From assembly GCA_023284085.1 (NCBI GenBank), contig JAKVHY010000005.1, positions 1 to 64,000 on the forward strand: DNA of 64,000 nucleotides, given 5' to 3'. Origin of the DNA: Shewanella benthica. GTDB lineage: Bacteria > Pseudomonadota > Gammaproteobacteria > Enterobacterales > Shewanellaceae. A model generated the notes under the pieces. It saw nothing but the letters and a program-made list of their open reading frames with translations, was not told the DNA's origin and did not search any database. How positions within the stretch are numbered: the first letter of the stretch is position 1; each line of letters opens with the position of its first letter. The position numbers and the translations under genes were made by a program. Below are positions 39,208 through 48,343 of the stretch, one piece after another.

Positions 39208-40416
39208 CTACCCAGGCTGAAAAATGCATTTAAGTCGTTTTGCTATGATCAAGCGTGACATAGTAAACAGGCCGCTGACTGTCTTTTGATGTAATCGAAA
39301 GATAGTGTCATAGAGGCGGCGTACTAAGCGGCCCTTTAAGATTAACTTGCCATTCATCATGGTGCTGATGGCAAAGTTATGCCCAATTGCGACCACCATC
39401 CCGCCATCTTTATAGACAAATGGAGTCAGCTCTTTGCCCTGCATTAAGCCGATTAAGCTTTTTGCTAAATGCACCGCAGCGCGGTTAGCTGCCTGAGCTT
39501 TAGGTGGCACAAAATCGCCATTGGCTTGTGGAATGGCAGCACAATCACCCAGAGAAAAAATACTGGGATCTAGTGTCGTGGCTAAGGTCTGTTGCACCAT
39601 CAGTTGGTTAGCCTTGTTATTCTCTAAGCCGCCGATATTGTTCAGCCAGTTTGGCGCCTTGACACCGGCAGCCCAAAATTGAATGTCGGCATTCAATGTC
39701 TGTCCATCGCTGGTGGTCATGCCTTGTTGATCAACGCTGGCAATACGAGTATTTAGCATGATATTGACCTGATACTGGTCTAACTTTCTATGAGCTTGCT
39801 CAGACATCTTAATCGGGCTGTTTGGTAAGACTCTATCGCTTGCTTCAATCAAGTTGATAGTCAGCTTAGCTGCGTGAGGGTTCTGTGACAGATTACCACT
39901 TACCTTTGCAAGTTCTGCAGCCAGCTCAAGACCCGTAGCGCCAGCGCCCACAATATTTACGCTGCGCTGATCTCCTGAGCGTAGCAGCGAGCTAATCTGT
40001 TGCCAGCTATCTCTAGCTTGTTCTGGGGTATCTAAAAACAGGCAGTGTTCTGACGCACCTTTGGTAGCAAAATCATTGCTAATTGCGCCTATGGCGATAA
40101 CCAGATAGTCATAGGACAAGGTGTCTGTCTCACCGTTAGGTTTATAGACAAGGAGTTTTCTCTCTTCACGTTGGATATCTGTCATTCTGGCTTGGTAGTG
40201 ACGATAACCATTTTTTGCTCCATGGCTGAAATAGCATAGGGTGTCGAGATCATGATCGAAGGTGCCAGCGGCAATTTCGTGAAATCTAGGCTTCCAGTAG
40301 TGGTGAGTTTCACCTTCCACTAAGATGATTTCATCCTGGCTGTTAACAGAGCGGCCTAATAGGCTAGCGAGTTCCAGTCCAGCAGCACCACCACCGACTA
40401 TGACAACACGAGACAT
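39208..40416 (-). CDS. Type II NADH dehydrogenase-like FAD oxidoreductase
   Basis: The 402-residue flavoprotein has an N-terminal FAD-binding GGGAAGLELA (residues 8-17). A second nucleotide-binding GAGATGLELAAELA (about 168-181) binds NAD(P)H. ATG-type motifs follow, including FSLGDCAA near residue 295. The C-terminal region carries hydrophobic and basic patches that could anchor it to the membrane. It fits the NDH-2 family, which passes electrons from NADH to quinone without proton pumping. The general family is clear; whether it is the main Ndh or a paralogue is not. A 16-bp palindrome lies about 150 bases upstream. Confidence 0.85.
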   Translation of the reverse strand: MSRVVIVGGGAAGLELASLLGRSVNSQDEIILVEGETHHYWKPRFHEIAAGTFDHDLDTLCYFSHGAKNGYRHYQARMTDIQREERKLLVYKPNGETDTLSYDYLVIAIGAISNDFATKGASEHCLFLDTPEQARDSWQQISSLLRSGDQRSVNIVGAGATGLELAAELAKVSGNLSQNPHAAKLTINLIEASDRVLPNSPIKMSEQAHRKLDQYQVNIMLNTRIASVDQQGMTTSDGQTLNADIQFWAAGVKAPNWLNNIGGLENNKANQLMVQQTLATTLDPSIFSLGDCAAIPQANGDFVPPKAQAANRAAVHLAKSLIGLMQGKELTPFVYKDGGMVVAIGHNFAISTMMNGKLILKGRLVRRLYDTIFRLHQKTVSGLFTMSRLIIAKRLKCIFQPG

Positions 40417-40563
40417 AATATTTCCTTAGCGCGATCTTAATGATGCGTTATTAATCATTGAGTAATTGGGCCTGGCGACTTAACTGTGATACCTGAGGTA
40501 TTGCATAGAAAGGGGAGGCGTATTTGATGCTGGCTATTATAATTCCCATCTTAATAGGAACAA

Positions 40564-40579
40564 TTACCTAAAAAGGTAA
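40564..40579. promoter_or_regulatory. Perfect palindrome upstream of the NDH-2-like gene (possible operator)
   Basis: TTACCT and AGGTAA flank AAAA, giving a 16-bp operator-like site 148 bases upstream of the oxidoreductase start. The length suits a dimeric MarR/HxlR/TetR-type repressor, but no such gene is adjacent, and the neighbouring LysR protein would normally use a different site form. Confidence 0.45.
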
Positions 40580-40708
40580 ATTACTTTTTCTAACTGGTAA
40601 TAATAGTGCTGTATCGGTGCAGTTTATGCCTGAAAGCTTAACGTTATATTGGAAAGGATAAATTCAGTGGGTCTATAGTGAGAACGATAGACCCAAGTTA
40701 TTGTTGAT

Positions 40709-41578
40709 TTAGCTTAACGCCTCACTGAGATAATCCAGTAGCATGCGAACCTTTGGCGATAAGTGTCTGTTATGCGGATAGAGAGCCCAGATCCCCTCAT
40801 CGGGTTGTCGATTGTGCTCTAAGAGTGGAACCAGCTGACCGGACTCGATAAAAGGTAAAACATAGTAATCGGGCAACTGTATTATGCCTATGTTTTTGAT
40901 TGCCGCATCGACAAGTGCATGACCACTATTGCAGGTTAAATTACCCCTGACTCTGATATTTCTTGTCTTACCATTTTCTTGGAAGCGCCAGTAATCTAGT
41001 GTGCCCTGCAGGCAATTATGTTGTTCTAATTCTGACAATGAGTGAGGCAAGCCATATGTCGAGAGGTAATTAGGTGAAGCGCAGACATATTGAGTCCTCG
41101 ACCCCAGTCTTTTTGCCATCATACTCGAGTCTTCGAGTTGACCTAGCCTAACGGCGAGGTCGAATCCTTCATCAATAAGGTCGATCTTCTGATTTGTTAA
41201 GGTTATTTTGATCTCAAGCTCGGGATATTTTGCGATGAAATCATTGATTAGCGGTGCTAACGTCCCCTCACCATAGGTTACCGGAGCGGTAATTTTTAAC
41301 AGTCCTCTAGGCGTGCTCTGCAAGTTAGTAATGGCACGTTCGGCTTCTTCGAGACCATCGAGTACCTGTCGACAATGTTGATAATAGATTTTTCCCACTT
41401 CGGTGACTGATACTTTTCGTGTGGTTCGATGAAACAGTTTAGTGGCCATTCTGGTTTCCAGTGCACTGACCTGTCTGCTGACTTGTGCTGTGGAGATCCC
41501 TAGACGTTTTGATGCCTTGGTAAAACTTTCGGCTTCGGCTACGGCAACGAACTCACTTACACCTTCCCAATTAAACAT
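40709..41578 (-). CDS. LysR-family regulator of the alcohol dehydrogenase/gfa pair (inferred)
   Basis: The 289-residue LysR protein has a helix-turn-helix (FVAVAEAESFTKASKRLGI, then STAQVSRQVSALETRM) and an effector domain of the CrgA/DsdC-like large subgroup. I chose the ATG at 41578 (MFNWEGVSEF), with GAGAG upstream, over a GTG four codons earlier. It is divergent from the iron alcohol dehydrogenase gene with about 311 bases between, containing a palindrome of LysR T-N11-A form. That layout is the classic one for a LysR regulator and its target. Confidence 0.88.
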   Translation of the reverse strand: MFNWEGVSEFVAVAEAESFTKASKRLGISTAQVSRQVSALETRMATKLFHRTTRKVSVTEVGKIYYQHCRQVLDGLEEAERAITNLQSTPRGLLKITAPVTYGEGTLAPLINDFIAKYPELEIKITLTNQKIDLIDEGFDLAVRLGQLEDSSMMAKRLGSRTQYVCASPNYLSTYGLPHSLSELEQHNCLQGTLDYWRFQENGKTRNIRVRGNLTCNSGHALVDAAIKNIGIIQLPDYYVLPFIESGQLVPLLEHNRQPDEGIWALYPHNRHLSPKVRMLLDYLSEALS

Positions 41579-41889
41579 TATTACTCTCACGAAATTATCT
41601 CTACTGAATATCCTCTAATTATTATCAAATTCAGGCTGAATGCAATTTAAAGTTTAACTATCATTTTAAACCGTCAATACGTCACATCTAGCATCAAATT
41701 GGGTTTGTTGGTGATATTTATTATTACGATACATAAAAAGTAATTTTCAATAATGGGCCATTATCAATTTATTTGTAAGGAATATAATCACTCTCATCGA
41801 ATGACCTTGAGTCATCCAGCCTCCGCTTTCAGTGGTTCCATATTATCTACAGAGGCTGCAAGCTTTTTATTTAATCTAAGGAAATACAA
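41579..41889. promoter_or_regulatory. Divergent control region between the LysR gene and the alcohol dehydrogenase gene
   Basis: No gene is seen in these 311 bases. The region is AT-rich. At 41750-41764 ATAATG-GGC-CATTAT is a perfect 6-bp-arm palindrome fitting T-N11-A, the LysR operator rule, about 126 bases upstream of the dehydrogenase start. Confidence 0.5.
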
Positions 41890-43041
41890 ATGAGTACAAC
41901 ATTTTATATGCCTCCAATGTCGATGATGGGCCCCGATGCCATTAAGCAACTCGGCAGTGAGCTCAAGGCGAGAAACTTTAATAAAGCGCTAATCGTGACA
42001 GATAAAGCGCTGGTCGATATTAAATTAGTCGACAGGCTTACCGATGAGTTATCTGCCCACGATATCGCGTATAGCATCTTTGATGGTGTAAAGCCTAACC
42101 CAACAGAAAAAAACATCGAGCAAGGTCTTAAGTTACTTAAAATTCAAGACTGTGATTTTGTCATTTCATTTGGTGGTGGATCTTCTCACGATTGCGCTAA
42201 AGGCATAGCCTTAGTGGCTGCCAATGGTGGTCATATTCGTGACTTCTCTAAAGGGGTTCATTTATCTGCTAAGCCACAACTACCTCTGGTCACCGTGAAT
42301 ACGACTGCGGGTACAGCGGCAGAAATGACCATCTTTGCCATTGTTACCAATGAAGAAGATGAGACGAAATACCCGATTGTAGATAAAAATCTGACACCGA
42401 TTATCGCAGTGAATGATTCAGAGCTTATGGTGGCGATGCCTAAGTTTCTGACTGCAACAACCGGTATGGATGCATTGACCCATGCGGTTGAAGCTTATGT
42501 TTCTACGGCAGCGACGCCAATAACCGACGCCACAGCCATTAAGGCTATTGAGCTGATCTCAATGAACTTGCTCAGAGTTGTTGATAACGGCGAAGACCGT
42601 GAGGCACGTGATGCGATGCAGTACGGTGAATATCTGGCTGGTATGGCTTTCTCTAATGCCTCATTAGGTTATGTACATTCCATGGCTCACCAGTTAGGTG
42701 GCGTTTATGACCTAGTGCATGGCTTATGTAATGCCATCTTGCTGCCATATGTTTCTCGTTTCAATGCCGCAGTTAGTAGTGAGCGATTTGCCGACATTGC
42801 CAAAGCAATGGGCGTCGATACGACAGGCATGGATGCGGCCGATGCGGCAGAAGCTGGCATTGTCGCAATCGAGACACTTTCAGCCTCAGTAGGTACCGAT
42901 CAGAAGCTTGCCGATCTTGGAGTAAAGCAAGAGAGGCTCGAATTTATGGCGATAAATGCCCTAAACGATGCGTGCTCTTTAACCAATCCAAGAAAGGCTA
43001 GCACTCAAGAAATTATCAATATTTTTAATCAAGCTATGTAA
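41890..43041 (+). CDS. Iron-containing (group III) alcohol dehydrogenase
   Basis: The 383-residue protein is of the Fe-ADH family (YiaY/AdhB/MedH type). The NAD-binding FGGGSSHDCAKG lies near residues 96-107. The metal-ligand region TGMDALTHAVEAY is near 195-207, followed by MAHQLGGVYDLVHGLCNA, which supplies the iron-binding histidines (near 260-275). It oxidises alcohols or reduces aldehydes with NAD. The exact substrate is unknown, but gfa directly downstream (54 bases) points to formaldehyde or methanol. Confidence 0.92.
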   Translation: MSTTFYMPPMSMMGPDAIKQLGSELKARNFNKALIVTDKALVDIKLVDRLTDELSAHDIAYSIFDGVKPNPTEKNIEQGLKLLKIQDCDFVISFGGGSSHDCAKGIALVAANGGHIRDFSKGVHLSAKPQLPLVTVNTTAGTAAEMTIFAIVTNEEDETKYPIVDKNLTPIIAVNDSELMVAMPKFLTATTGMDALTHAVEAYVSTAATPITDATAIKAIELISMNLLRVVDNGEDREARDAMQYGEYLAGMAFSNASLGYVHSMAHQLGGVYDLVHGLCNAILLPYVSRFNAAVSSERFADIAKAMGVDTTGMDAADAAEAGIVAIETLSASVGTDQKLADLGVKQERLEFMAINALNDACSLTNPRKASTQEIINIFNQAM

Positions 43042-43095
43042 ATAGCAGGCTAAGCCTCGCCAAACAGGGCTTAGCCATATTTTTGGAGAATCATT

Positions 43096-43653
43096 ATGAA
43101 AACGTTAATTCATCCTCAGGTCGATAATGGCACCATAGCAACGGCCGAAGGTTTTACCGGAGGATCATTGCAGTGCCAGTGTTCACATCATCCTGTTGAA
43201 GTGACCGTTGCGGCGCAAACTGCACACAACCATGTCTGTGGTTGCAGTAAATGCTGGAAGCCTGAAGGCGCTCTGTTTGCTCAGATAGCTGTGGTTTCAA
43301 AGGATAAGGTCACTGTGACTGCCAATGCTGATAAATTACAGATCATTGATCAGTCGGCGGCAATTCAGCGCCATGCTTGCAAAGAGTGCGGTACCCATAT
43401 GTATGGTCGCATCGAAAATACCGGGCACCCTTTCTATGGTTTAGACTTTGTGCATACAGAGCTGTCTAAGCAGCAAGGTTGGTCAGCGCCCGAGTTCGCT
43501 GCATTTGTTTCTTCAATCATAGAGTCAGGTACAGCACCCGAAGCGATGGCGGATGTTCGCGCCACATTAACTGACTTGGGACTGGCGCCATATGACTGCC
43601 TATCTCCAGTATTAATGGATGTTATCGCCGCTCATGTTGCCAATAACCAGTAG
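43096..43653 (+). CDS. gfa: S-(hydroxymethyl)glutathione synthase (glutathione-dependent formaldehyde-activating enzyme)
   Basis: A 185-residue zinc protein of the Gfa family. It has the cysteine pattern CQC-x-HHP, the zinc site [11 protein letters not shown], and [13 protein letters not shown]; the C-terminal half matches the Gfa extension. In Paracoccus Gfa was proposed to speed the joining of formaldehyde with glutathione. It is probably co-transcribed with the upstream iron alcohol dehydrogenase. A strong terminator follows. Confidence 0.92.
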   Translation: MKTLIHPQVDNGTIATAEGFTGGSLQCQCSHHPVEVTVAAQTAHNHVCGCSKCWKPEGALFAQIAVVSKDKVTVTANADKLQIIDQSAAIQRHACKECGTHMYGRIENTGHPFYGLDFVHTELSKQQGWSAPEFAAFVSSIIESGTAPEAMADVRATLTDLGLAPYDCLSPVLMDVIAAHVANNQ

Positions 43654-43706
43654 GTTCTCATGACTAATCTATGCTGACACTATCGGCATGCTGGTTATCA
43701 TAAAAC

Positions 43707-43729
43707 AAGCGCTCTAGGGCGCTTTTTTA
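43707..43729 (+). terminator. Terminator after gfa
   Basis: AAGCGC and GCGCTT form a stem around TCTAGG, followed by a T-run. Confidence 0.85.
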
Positions 43730-43889
43730 TTTTCGATCACATCACTTTATTACCAGTAGGTAAAAGTGATTTGTTATTTAGCTAGATTATCATCTGAATG
43801 ATTACGAATATAATAGCCGCAACACAATCAATATCCCAATCTATGCCGCGGGCTTAGCCTGCCAACCTCTTTACAATAAGGCTTATATT

Positions 43890-44216
43890 ATGAGTTGGAT
43901 TTTTCTATTACTGGGTGTCATGGCCGAAGCTTTATCTCATGTGGCGCTAAAGGCGACCGATGGTTTTAGCAGACCTTTGCCTGCTGCACTGGTGATCCTT
44001 GGGCATTTGACGGCGTTTATTTTTCTGGGTCAAGCCATGAAGGGGATGCCTGTGGGTGTGGTACATGCGCTTTGGGCTGGCTTGGCCATAGTGACTGTCA
44101 CACTATTATCAGCTTTGTTTTATCGCCAACATCTAGACTTAACCGCTTGGATTGGGATGGCGTTGGTTGCCGCTGGTGTAATGATGATAAATATATCCCA
44201 GGGGCACAGTCATTAA
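43890..44216 (+). CDS. Small multidrug resistance (SMR) family transporter
   Basis: The 108-residue protein has four membrane helices. The essential membrane-embedded glutamate is Glu13 in VMAEALSHVALK, and the conserved tryptophan lies in ALWAGLAIV. These are the marks of EmrE/MdtI-type proton antiporters for cationic compounds. Some SMR subgroups instead export guanidinium or polyamines, so the substrate is open. Stands alone on the + strand. Confidence 0.88.
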   Translation: MSWIFLLLGVMAEALSHVALKATDGFSRPLPAALVILGHLTAFIFLGQAMKGMPVGVVHALWAGLAIVTVTLLSALFYRQHLDLTAWIGMALVAAGVMMINISQGHSH

Positions 44217-44334
44217 AGAGTGCGCACTCTATTTTCTACAACCTTAGGCGACACTGCGAGACCATTCTTTGAACGAGTAAGTGATCAAGTTCATATGTGA
44301 TTTTTGCCTGGATGGCTAATTGCTAGGTTAACAT

Positions 44335-45603
44335 TCAGGATTTTTTATTCTTGTTGGTCGAGTCTAGCTTTTCTGTGTCTGAGCTGTCGTCAGCATCAAC
44401 ACCCGTGTAGAAATCCGCTAGTACGTCGGCCAGATGAGTACGAGAAAGCTCACCTTGTAAGTCTCCATCGGCATCGACGACAGGCAGGGGAAAGTCTGAC
44501 TCCATGGTTGCAGGAATGATACTTTCAAGCAGTGCATCCGGTGATATCGGCTTCAATTCTTCTACCTTGAACTCTTCCATCGGCGCTTCTTCATCTGTCT
44601 TGACGGCATCTTCCAGTGCTTCCTGACACACCACGCCTTGGAAACCCTCATCGGTAACGTAATAGGCATAGTTAGCCGGGATACGTTTCATCTGCTTGAG
44701 TGCTTCACCTATAGTGTCGGCGGTTAGACGATATGCGGGTGGCTTCATGACGGTCTCGACCGTCAGGGCTCGCGGTCGGTTTACGTCCTTTACGAACGCT
44801 TCGACATAGTCGTCGGCTGGGTTGAGTAAGATGTCCACCGGCTCACCAACTTGGATCAGGTTGCCATCTTTGAGGATAGCGATGCGATCGCCAATTCGCA
44901 GCGCTTCATCGAGATCGTGGGTAATGAAAATGATGGTCTTGTGTAGCTCTTTTTGCAGTTCAATCAGTTGGTCCTGCATTTCACTGCGTATCAGAGGATC
45001 CAGTGCCGAGAAGGCTTCATCCATCAGCAGAATTTCTGCATCGGTACACAGGGCCCTCGCCAAACCGACGCGCTGTTGCTGACCACCGGAAAGCTGAGCA
45101 GGGTACTGCTGCTCATATCCGGTCAGGCCGACGGTCTCAAGCCATTGTTTGGCTTTGGCATTTCTCGTGGCCTTATCTATCCCTTGTACACTGAGACCAT
45201 AGGCCACATTTTCCAGTACGCTTCTGTGGGGCATTAAACCAAAGCGTTGGAATACCATCGCCATTTTTTTTCGACGAAATTGCTCCAACTCCTTGGTATT
45301 GAGCTTCATTACATCTACGCCTTCAACCAGAATTTGCCCTTCAGTAGGATCGATGAGCCGATTGAAGTGACGGATCAAGGTCGATTTTCCCGAACCGGAT
45401 AACCCCATAATCACAAATATCTCACCCTTGTGAATGTCGAGGTTGATGGCTTTAAGCCCGACTGTATGACCGGTTTTCGCCAGGATGTCATCCTTGGATA
45501 AACCTTCCCTAACCAGAGCCATGACGTCGGCTGGTTTTTTACCAAAGATCTTGTAGAGATCCCTTATCTGAATGAGCGGCTGTAGTTGTGATTCGTTAGT
45601 CAT
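44335..45603 (-). CDS. proV: Glycine betaine/proline ABC transporter ATP-binding protein (ProV/OpuAA type)
   Basis: The 422-residue ATPase drives betaine uptake. After the ProV-type leader (KKPADVMALVREGLSKDDI) come Walker A GLSGSGKST, the signature LSGGQQQRVGLARAL and Walker B ILLMDEAFSALDP. A C-terminal pair of CBS domains follows; in relatives these sense ionic strength. An acidic linker (EEAPMEEFKVEE) separates the two CBS parts. The ATG at 45603 follows AAGGTGG and overlaps the permease gene by 8 bases, so the longer frame is rejected. Last gene of proX-proW-proV. Confidence 0.93.
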   Translation of the reverse strand: MTNESQLQPLIQIRDLYKIFGKKPADVMALVREGLSKDDILAKTGHTVGLKAINLDIHKGEIFVIMGLSGSGKSTLIRHFNRLIDPTEGQILVEGVDVMKLNTKELEQFRRKKMAMVFQRFGLMPHRSVLENVAYGLSVQGIDKATRNAKAKQWLETVGLTGYEQQYPAQLSGGQQQRVGLARALCTDAEILLMDEAFSALDPLIRSEMQDQLIELQKELHKTIIFITHDLDEALRIGDRIAILKDGNLIQVGEPVDILLNPADDYVEAFVKDVNRPRALTVETVMKPPAYRLTADTIGEALKQMKRIPANYAYYVTDEGFQGVVCQEALEDAVKTDEEAPMEEFKVEELKPISPDALLESIIPATMESDFPLPVVDADGDLQGELSRTHLADVLADFYTGVDADDSSDTEKLDSTNKNKKS

Positions 45604-46495
45604 GCTGCCCACCTTGCATATGTTGCTGAGATCGCTTGGCGTAGGCTTGAGTGGTGCGATCAAAAATGATGGCCAGAGCGACGATGGCCAAACCGTTAAA
45701 GAGCCCTAGGGTGAAATACTGGTTGGTGATCGATTTGAGGACTGGCTGCCCCAGGCCCTTGACGCCAATCATAGAGGCAATAACGACCATCCCCAGGGCC
45801 ATCATAATGGTCTGGTTAATACCTGCCATGATAGTGGGTGAGGCCAGTGGTAACTGAACACCCATAAGGCGTTGCATCGAATTAGCGCCATAGGCGGTGG
45901 CCGCCTCCAGCACTTCTTTGTCCACCAGACGGATCCCCAGGTTGGTTAATCGAATGACTGGTGGAATAGCATAGATGACAACGGCTATTACCCCTGGCAC
46001 CTTGCCAATTCCAAGTAACATGACCACGGGGATCAGATACACGAAGGCCGGCATAGTCTGCATCACATCCAGAATTGGCGTCACTATCGCCTGGGTGCGA
46101 TTGTTGCGGGCCATTAAGATGCCTATGGGCACCCCCATTATTATAGCCATCAGCGTACATACGGTAATGATACTAAGGGTGCGCATTGTATCTTCCCACA
46201 TGCCGAAATAGCCGATAAGCAGAAACGAAACGATGACGCCCAAGGACAATTTCCATGAACGACTGCTGAAGTAGACCAAAGCGGTAATAGAGAGCAGCAC
46301 AGCCCACCAGGGTGATTGCACCAATAGCTTTTCAAACCAGATAAGAAAGCCGAGCAGTGGATCGAAGAAAGACTCGATGAGATCACCATACTCTCGGGAG
46401 AAGTCTCGAAAGCTGCTGTCCAAATATTTACGAAGTTCCACCAAAGTGGCACGGTCCATTTTCGGAAACTTGCTGAACCAAGAAGAGTCAGCCAT
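45596..46495 (-). CDS. proW: Glycine betaine/proline ABC transporter permease (ProW type)
   Basis: This 299-residue inner-membrane permease has a long cytoplasmic N-terminus, about seven hydrophobic helices, and the coupling-loop region EAATAYGANSMQRLMGVQLPLASPTIMAGINQ. The ATG at 46495 is preceded by GGAGGT; an ATG four codons upstream overlaps that ribosome site and is unlikely. It is separated from proX by a terminator-like hairpin and overlaps proV. Confidence 0.93.
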   Translation of the reverse strand: MADSSWFSKFPKMDRATLVELRKYLDSSFRDFSREYGDLIESFFDPLLGFLIWFEKLLVQSPWWAVLLSITALVYFSSRSWKLSLGVIVSFLLIGYFGMWEDTMRTLSIITVCTLMAIIMGVPIGILMARNNRTQAIVTPILDVMQTMPAFVYLIPVVMLLGIGKVPGVIAVVIYAIPPVIRLTNLGIRLVDKEVLEAATAYGANSMQRLMGVQLPLASPTIMAGINQTIMMALGMVVIASMIGVKGLGQPVLKSITNQYFTLGLFNGLAIVALAIIFDRTTQAYAKRSQQHMQGGQHD

Positions 46496-46537
46496 TACTA
46501 CCTCCATCGTTTTTTACACGGGACAATCTAGATGGGA

Positions 46538-46566
46538 GAAAAAAAGCGAGGCGCTGTAGGCCTCGC
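46538..46566 (-). terminator. Intercistronic terminator/attenuator between proX and proW
   Basis: GCGAGGC at 46546-46552 and GCCTCGC at 46560-46566 form a 7-bp stem, with a T-run on the minus strand (A residues 46538-46545). In the direction of transcription it follows proX, so it probably keeps binding-protein mRNA in excess over the permease mRNA. Confidence 0.8.
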
Positions 46567-46580
46567 GTTTTTGTTTTGGA

Positions 46581-47585
46581 TTATAGCGCTTTGATTGCCG
46601 ATTTTACCTTGGCGGCGACATCGGCTGGAACCCATTTAAGCCAGGTGTCTTGATGATTAATCAGGAAGTACTCGGCTGCTATATTGCCGTCTGCCTGGTT
46701 ATCTTCCATCCAAGCTAGCAAGTCGTTCATCTGGGCATTAGTCAAGGCGCGTTTGCCAAGATACTCGAATTCCTGAGGTGATTTTTCAGCGAAAGCTGTG
46801 GTGGTGACAGTTTGTACCAATGCAGCTGGGTACATGGTGACCTTAGGCTCGGCGCACTCAGCTTGAGAGATGCAGTCGCGAAAATGCTCCGCATCGATAC
46901 CGCTACCAAAATCCACCTTGACCATTTTGTACTTACCCAATATCGCTGTGGGTGCCCAGTAGTAACCAAACCAAGGCTTTCGACGCTCATAGGCACGGGC
47001 GATGGACCCAGACAGACCCGCTCCTGAACCGGGATCGATAAGATCGAAGCCGGCATCATCGAGCTTTAGTGCCCGATACAGGTTTTCGGCCGAAAGCTGG
47101 CAACCCCAACCAGCTGGGCAGCCATAAAATGCGCCGCGATCAGGGTCTTCCGGGTGTTCAAAGGTTTTCACCTTGGCGATAATACCCTCAATGGTTTTCA
47201 GACTGGGGTCCTTGTCGACCATATATTGCGGCACCCAGAAGCCTTCTTCACCGCCATCGGAGAGTGAATTACCTGCGATAGCCAAGCGTTTTTCACTGAC
47301 ACCTCGTTCGATAAGCTCTTTGACGCTGTTGCTCCAGATCTCCGGCGCAATGTCTGGTTCACCTTTTTCAACCATTGAAGTGCTGGTAGGCATAGTATCG
47401 CCGAGGATCAACTCGGCTTCACAGCCATAACCGTGTTCTAGAATGAAGCGATCAACATTAGCGATTAATGAAGCCGAGCTCCAATTCATATCTGCAATAG
47501 TGACCTTACCGCATTGCTCTTCGGCAAAGGCTTGATGTGTTGCGCTACTAAGGAGTAATCCAGCAATTAAAATTATACTTTTCAT
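46581..47585 (-). CDS. proX: Glycine betaine/proline periplasmic binding protein (ProX/OpuAC type)
   Basis: The 334-residue protein has a signal peptide ending near residue 21 (THQAFAEEQ). It has the OpuAC-type substrate-binding fold with aromatic-rich segments (MNWSSASLIANVD, KPWFGYYWAPTAILG) that can form the tryptophan/tyrosine cage for the trimethylammonium group. It delivers betaine or related osmolytes to ProW/ProV. First gene of the operon. The upstream region (47586-47927) holds a candidate operator. Confidence 0.92.
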   Translation of the reverse strand: MKSIILIAGLLLSSATHQAFAEEQCGKVTIADMNWSSASLIANVDRFILEHGYGCEAELILGDTMPTSTSMVEKGEPDIAPEIWSNSVKELIERGVSEKRLAIAGNSLSDGGEEGFWVPQYMVDKDPSLKTIEGIIAKVKTFEHPEDPDRGAFYGCPAGWGCQLSAENLYRALKLDDAGFDLIDPGSGAGLSGSIARAYERRKPWFGYYWAPTAILGKYKMVKVDFGSGIDAEHFRDCISQAECAEPKVTMYPAALVQTVTTTAFAEKSPQEFEYLGKRALTNAQMNDLLAWMEDNQADGNIAAEYFLINHQDTWLKWVPADVAAKVKSAIKAL

Positions 47586-47927
47586 AAGAACTCAGTGCCC
47601 GAGGTTAGAAAATTTTGCGCTCGTGCCTTTCCACTAACAAATGTTAGAGTTCAAACTTGGGGTTGTACTTAGCTTGTTGCAGGCGACGGCGTCGTTACAA
47701 ATAATCTACCAAAAACAGCTCGGCGGCAAACCACTCGATAACACCAAGTTAACACGGTGTGCGTGTTGTTAACAGTCTTATGGGTTTGGGTGAACGAGTT
47801 TAATCATCTTGCTGGCATCATTGCCATCACACTTTCGCGCCCATTGGGCACGATATGCTTGTTTGCCAAGGGGGCAATTATCTAGTTGAATATCTTAAGA
47901 CGATAGAAAGTCGTTTTTTTAAACTCA
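47586..47927. promoter_or_regulatory. Control region upstream of proX with an inverted repeat
   Basis: No gene is seen in these 342 bases. GTTAACAC at 47748-47755 and GTGTTGTTAAC at 47763-47773 form an interrupted inverted repeat about 165 bases upstream of the proX start, a possible operator. The promoter itself is not clear to me. Confidence 0.35.
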
Positions 47928-48338
47928 CTAACTCTCTAAAATCTTGTTGATTATAGGCTTGTTAGCTTCGGGGAAGTCGTAGTCTGGTAAATCGGATTTA
48001 GCTACCCACTTAACTTCTTGCCCTTCAAGCCCGTGAGCTTCTCCAGTGAAACAAGTTACCCAGTGGATATCCAAGAGTACTTGCTTATCCGGGTAGTCAT
48101 GACTGATGCTCATTAGGGAACTTGTGTCTGTGATGGTTAAATCAACTTCCTCTTTTAACTCTCGAGCTAATGCCTGGGTCACAGATTCCCCCTGTTCGAC
48201 TTTACCGCCGGGGAATTCCCACTTTCCACCTTGATGGAGATGAGTGAGACGTTTGGCCAGTAGAATCTGATTATCTGCATTCATTATCACGCCTACAGCT
48301 ACATGTACTCTTTTGGTTTTAGCTATCGAGACTGACAA
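47928..48338 (-). CDS. mutT: 8-oxo-dGTP diphosphatase MutT (Nudix hydrolase)
   Basis: The 136-residue enzyme removes oxidised dGTP from the nucleotide pool. The Nudix box spans GGKVEQGES through ARELKEEVDL, with the essential REx2EE intact. The usual Gly near the box end (EEVG) is Asp here. Synteny with yacG, zapD and coaE supports mutT over other Nudix functions. It follows yacG by 5 bases. Confidence 0.92.
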   Translation of the reverse strand: MSVSIAKTKRVHVAVGVIMNADNQILLAKRLTHLHQGGKWEFPGGKVEQGESVTQALARELKEEVDLTITDTSSLMSISHDYPDKQVLLDIHWVTCFTGEAHGLEGQEVKWVAKSDLPDYDFPEANKPIINKILES

Positions 48339-48343
48339 TTTGA

